Shown here: one piece after another, positions 60,876 through 64,000 of the stretch
Layout of the letters: each line of letters begins with the position of its first letter
How positions within the stretch are numbered: position 1 is the stretch's first letter
From: Ulvibacterium sp965228935
Lineage (GTDB): Bacteria > Bacteroidota > Bacteroidia > Flavobacteriales > Flavobacteriaceae
Reading direction: 5' to 3'
DNA length: 64,000 nt
Assembly: GCF_965228935.1 (NCBI RefSeq)
Contig: NZ_OZ245846.1
Span: 2,356,001-2,420,000, forward strand
Position numbers and translations under genes: made by a program
Notes under the pieces: model-generated
Databases searched by the model: none
Seen by the model: the letters and a program-made list of their open reading frames with translations, nothing else
What the model was told of the DNA's origin: nothing

Positions 60876-61153
60876 TTTTAGAAGTGGCCATTTTGAACAT
60901 AAAACAAGGTTTATCGAAAGAATTTGAAAAAAGTTTTGCTCGAGCAGTTCAGATAATTTCTCAAGCTAAAGGGTACGGCTCGCATGAACTCAAAAAATGT
61001 ATTGAAAGAGAGAACCAGTATATTTTATTGGTGAATTGGGAAACTTTGGAAAATCATGAAGTCGACTTTCGACAATCTCCGCATTACCAAGAATGGAAAA
61101 AACTTTTGCACCATTTTTATGAACCTTTTCCAGAGGTATTACATTATTATTGA
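60872..61153 (+). CDS. ABM (antibiotic biosynthesis monooxygenase)-domain protein inside the metH operon
   Basis: 93 aa, a single dimeric alpha/beta-barrel domain: ILEVAILNIKQGLSKEFEKSFARAVQIISQAKGYGSHELKKC, then YILLVNWETLENHEVDFRQSPHYQEWKKLL. ABM-fold proteins include small monooxygenases and haem-degrading IsdG types, but many have no known activity. It overlaps metH half 1 by 4 nt and shares one base with the start of half 2 (TGATG), so all three are made together. Its place suggests a methionine-synthesis link; no function is known. Confidence 0.85.
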   Translation: MILEVAILNIKQGLSKEFEKSFARAVQIISQAKGYGSHELKKCIERENQYILLVNWETLENHEVDFRQSPHYQEWKKLLHHFYEPFPEVLHYY

Positions 61154-63843
61154 TGACCGAAACGAAACCAAAATATCTTAAACTATCAGGTCTTGAACCT
61201 TTGGTGGTGACCCCGGAAAGCAATTTCATCAATGTGGGAGAACGTACCAATGTGGCAGGTTCCAGGAAGTTTCTCCGGTTGATAAAGGAGGAAAAATATG
61301 AAGAGGCCTTGGAAGTGGCCAGGGACCAGGTAGAAGGCGGTGCCCAGATTATAGATATCAATATGGATGATGGTCTTATCGATGGGAAAGAGGCCATGGT
61401 AAAATTCCTCAATTTAATAGTTGCCGAACCTGATATTGCCCGTGTACCCATTATGATAGATAGTTCCAAATGGGATATTATAGAAGCCGGGTTGCAGGTC
61501 GTCCAGGGAAAATGTGTGGTGAATTCCATCAGCCTAAAGGAAGGCGAGGCAGAGTTTATTCATCATGCGAAGTTGATAAAACGATATGGGGCCGCCGTTA
61601 TAGTTATGGCCTTTGATGAAGTGGGACAAGCGGATAATTACGATCGCCGTATAGAAATTTCCAAGCGATCGTACGATATTTTGGTAAACGAGGTGGCGTT
61701 TCCCCCGGAGGACATCATTTTTGACCTCAATATATTCCCTGTCGCTACGGGAATGGATGAACACAAACGCAATGCATTGGATTTCATCGAAGCGACCCAA
61801 TGGGTGCGTGAGAACCTCCCTCATTGTAGTGTTAGTGGAGGGGTGAGCAACGTTTCGTTTTCGTTTCGGGGCAATAATCCGGTCCGTGAAGCTATGCACT
61901 CCGTGTTTCTCTATCATGCCATAAAATCCGGGATGAACATGGGTATTGTAAATCCGACCATGCTTGAGGTCTATGACGATATTCCCAAGGACTTATTGGA
62001 GTACGTGGAAGATGTCATCTTAAACCGAAGGGATGATGCTACGGAGCGCCTGTTGGATTTTGCCGAAACCGTTGTCGGCAAGGCCAAGGAGAGTAAGTTA
62101 GATTTGTCTTGGCGTGAAGAACCCTTACAGGAAAGGATTACACGGGCGTTGGTAAAAGGTATCGATCAATATATAGAGACCGATGTAGAGGAGGCCCGGC
62201 AGAGTGTCGATAAACCCATTGAAGTAATCGAAGGTCATTTAATGACCGGAATGAACGTGGTGGGCGATCTCTTCGGGAGCGGAAAGATGTTCTTGCCCCA
62301 GGTAGTAAAATCCGCGAGGGTCATGAAAAAAGCGGTCGCTTACCTTCTTCCCTTTATTGAGGAGGAGAAACTGAAAAACCCTCAAATCGGGAACTCCAAT
62401 GCTGCCGGCAAAATATTGATGGCAACCGTTAAGGGTGACGTACACGACATTGGAAAGAACATTGTAAGCGTAGTCTTGGCCTGTAACAACTATGAAATCG
62501 TGGATTTGGGTGTTATGGTCCCGCCGGAGAAAATAATTCAGACCGCTATCGATGAAAGGGTAGACGCCATTGGGCTAAGCGGATTGATAACACCATCATT
62601 GGATGAAATGGTACATCTCGCCAAGGAAATGGAGCGCAAGGATTTTAAGGTTCCCCTGCTGATAGGTGGTGCCACGACCAGCAAGGCGCATACAGCGGTT
62701 AAAATTGATCCGCAATACAAAAACGCGGTGGTACACGTCAACGACGCATCCCGTGCAGTAACGGTAGTAGGTGATTTGCTGCAGAAAGAAACATCGGAAA
62801 CCTATATAAACGGTATTAAGGAAGATTATGAACAATTCCGAAATAAATTTCTAAAACGCACCAAGCAAAAGGAGTATTTGACCCTAAAGCAAGCACGGAC
62901 CAATAAATTTCAAATCGATTGGTCCAAAACTGAGTTGATCGAACCTAACCATATGGGGGCACAAGTGATTGAGAACTTGGATTTGTACCTTTTGATGAAC
63001 TATATCGATTGGACACCTTTTTTCAGAAGTTGGGATTTACATGGAAAATACCCAAATATCTTGACTGACGATGTTGTTGGCAAACAGGCCATGGAACTAT
63101 TTGAAGATGCCCAGAAAATGTTGGGGAAAATCGTGGATGAAAAGCTACTGGAGGCAAAGGCCATTTTTGGACTGTTTCCGGCGAACACTATAAATCATGA
63201 TGATATTGAAGTATTGGCGCAGGATAGAAAGTTTGTTTTTAGAACACTGCGGCAACAATTAAAAAAACGGGATGGCGTGCCCAATTTTGCGTTATCCGAT
63301 TTTATAGCTCCCAAAGAAACCGGGAAACAAGACTATATAGGGTGTTTTTGTGTAAGCACCGGCTTTGGCACATCGGAATTGGCAGCGGCTTATGAAATAG
63401 AACATGATGATTATAATTCGATTATGGTTAAGGCACTGGCCGATCGGTTTGCAGAGGCTTTTGCGGAATATTTGCATAAGGAAATACGGACTACCCATTG
63501 GGGATATGCGTATAACGAAGATTTGAGCAATGAAGAATTGATCAAGGAGTCATATAAGGGTATACGTCCGGCACCGGGCTATCCGGCATGTCCAGATCAT
63601 TTGGAAAAACTGACCATTTGGGACCTATTGGGCGTTGAGGAAAAAATAGGCGTAAAATTAACGGAGAGCTTGGCCATGTGGCCGGCGGCATCGGTCAGCG
63701 GATATTACTTTGCACATCCGGAAGCCAGATATTTTGGGGTTGGAAAAATAAAGGAAGATCAGGTAGGCGATTTTGCCAAAAGGAAGGGTATTCCCTTGGA
63801 AGAAGCGACAAAATGGTTGGCACCGAGCATTGTAGAAGATTGA
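61153..63843 (+). CDS. metH: Methionine synthase, pterin-, cobalamin- and SAM-binding half
   Basis: 896 aa from ATG at 61153. Pterin-binding domain at about 20-290 (FINVGERTNVAGSRKFLRLI, IDINMDDGLIDG, VSGGVSNVSFSFRGN). Cobalamin cap and binding domains at about 300-560, with the cobalt-ligand His in DVHDIGKNI and the GLSGLITPSLDEM block. C-terminal reactivation domain at about 580-896 with the SAM motif RPAPGYPACPDH. With the other half it methylates homocysteine from methyl-tetrahydrofolate, so the organism needs B12 for this route. The likely partner metF would lie beyond the window edge. Confidence 0.95.
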   Translation: MTETKPKYLKLSGLEPLVVTPESNFINVGERTNVAGSRKFLRLIKEEKYEEALEVARDQVEGGAQIIDINMDDGLIDGKEAMVKFLNLIVAEPDIARVPIMIDSSKWDIIEAGLQVVQGKCVVNSISLKEGEAEFIHHAKLIKRYGAAVIVMAFDEVGQADNYDRRIEISKRSYDILVNEVAFPPEDIIFDLNIFPVATGMDEHKRNALDFIEATQWVRENLPHCSVSGGVSNVSFSFRGNNPVREAMHSVFLYHAIKSGMNMGIVNPTMLEVYDDIPKDLLEYVEDVILNRRDDATERLLDFAETVVGKAKESKLDLSWREEPLQERITRALVKGIDQYIETDVEEARQSVDKPIEVIEGHLMTGMNVVGDLFGSGKMFLPQVVKSARVMKKAVAYLLPFIEEEKLKNPQIGNSNAAGKILMATVKGDVHDIGKNIVSVVLACNNYEIVDLGVMVPPEKIIQTAIDERVDAIGLSGLITPSLDEMVHLAKEMERKDFKVPLLIGGATTSKAHTAVKIDPQYKNAVVHVNDASRAVTVVGDLLQKETSETYINGIKEDYEQFRNKFLKRTKQKEYLTLKQARTNKFQIDWSKTELIEPNHMGAQVIENLDLYLLMNYIDWTPFFRSWDLHGKYPNILTDDVVGKQAMELFEDAQKMLGKIVDEKLLEAKAIFGLFPANTINHDDIEVLAQDRKFVFRTLRQQLKKRDGVPNFALSDFIAPKETGKQDYIGCFCVSTGFGTSELAAAYEIEHDDYNSIMVKALADRFAEAFAEYLHKEIRTTHWGYAYNEDLSNEELIKESYKGIRPAPGYPACPDHLEKLTIWDLLGVEEKIGVKLTESLAMWPAASVSGYYFAHPEARYFGVGKIKEDQVGDFAKRKGIPLEEATKWLAPSIVED

Positions 63844-64000
63844 TGTAAAACAATACCATCGAGAAATGTCCTTAAAAGCATGGCGTTGGATTTTCGACCC
63901 TGTCTTTTGATGATGAGTGACCAAAAGAAATTAAATAGAACTAAAACCAAAATAATCTTTCAACCACCTGAATAACAGATTTAATCAGGTGAACGTTCTG
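63844..64000. other. Intergenic tail with an inverted repeat
   Basis: 157 bp with no recognisable gene start. CACCTGA (63965-63971) and TCAGGTG (63985-63991) form a 7-bp stem with a 13-nt loop and no T-tract, so it may be an operator or leader structure of the next gene. Confidence 0.35.

Noticed and set aside
63965..63991. Inverted repeat at the right edge as a terminator of metH
   Set aside because: No T-tract on either strand and it lies 120 nt after the stop; kept only as an unassigned repeat.
1..64000. CRISPR arrays, insertion sequences, prophage or integron
   Set aside because: No regularly spaced repeats, transposase, integrase or phage structural genes were seen.

Overview
The window is chromosomal DNA from a member of the Flavobacteriaceae (Bacteroidota), probably a marine, gliding-type flavobacterium. 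The evidence is gldJ and porV (gliding and type IX secretion), the gene order porV-cdd-pdhA-pdhC, a DUF5686/carboxypeptidase-regulatory-like protein, a Bacteroidota-type TonB, and many copies of the Bacteroidota -7 promoter box TAnnTTTG. No plasmid, phage, insertion sequence or CRISPR signature was seen. Gene content is mostly housekeeping, with one large, well-organised sulfur region at the right end.

Layout. 1-5.2 kb: a truncated Planctomycete-type cytochrome/DUF1549 lipoprotein, tRNA-Val(GAC), murF and gldJ. 5.7-12.1 kb: porV, cdd, pdhA-pdhC, an M28 peptidase lipoprotein and an SDR enzyme. The sortase gene porU, usual between gldJ and porV, is not there. 12.1-21.8 kb: a TPR protein, an SprT-like protein, a mannose-1-phosphate guanylyltransferase, DUF389, mlaEF-type ABC genes, pafA-murI and a DoxX protein. 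21.9-30.5 kb: a small outer-membrane-like protein, an AraC regulator, a 2TM protein with folA, a class V aminotransferase, a free-standing CBM48-like protein, an ergothioneine set (egtB-egtD-DUF427), a secreted TonB-domain protein and thyA. 30.8-43.5 kb: nupC, a bifunctional nuclease, etfB-etfA diverging from pdhB across a 28-bp perfect palindrome, DUF5686, soluble and membrane pyrophosphatases, tonB, a decayed App1-type phosphatase pseudogene and a deoxynucleoside kinase.

43.5-64 kb is a sulfur, methionine and SAM region. A SAM-II-like riboswitch precedes metK. A SAM-I riboswitch precedes metY, followed by a gene fusing homoserine acetyltransferase, aspartokinase and homoserine dehydrogenase, then a metZ-like gene. 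Next come an Rrf2 regulator, DUF2061, cysH, cysD, cysN, a sulfite reductase with a HEPN-like tail, siroheme methyltransferase and a ferredoxin-NADP reductase-like flavoprotein. A second SAM-I riboswitch precedes a split, cobalamin-dependent metH whose halves are separated by a translationally coupled ABM-domain gene. Together these run from sulfate to sulfide to homocysteine to methionine to SAM, with SAM sensed by RNA at three points and a putative Rrf2 sulfur regulator in the middle.

Limits: functions are from motif recognition by eye and no database search was run. Promoters, operators and terminators are pattern calls.
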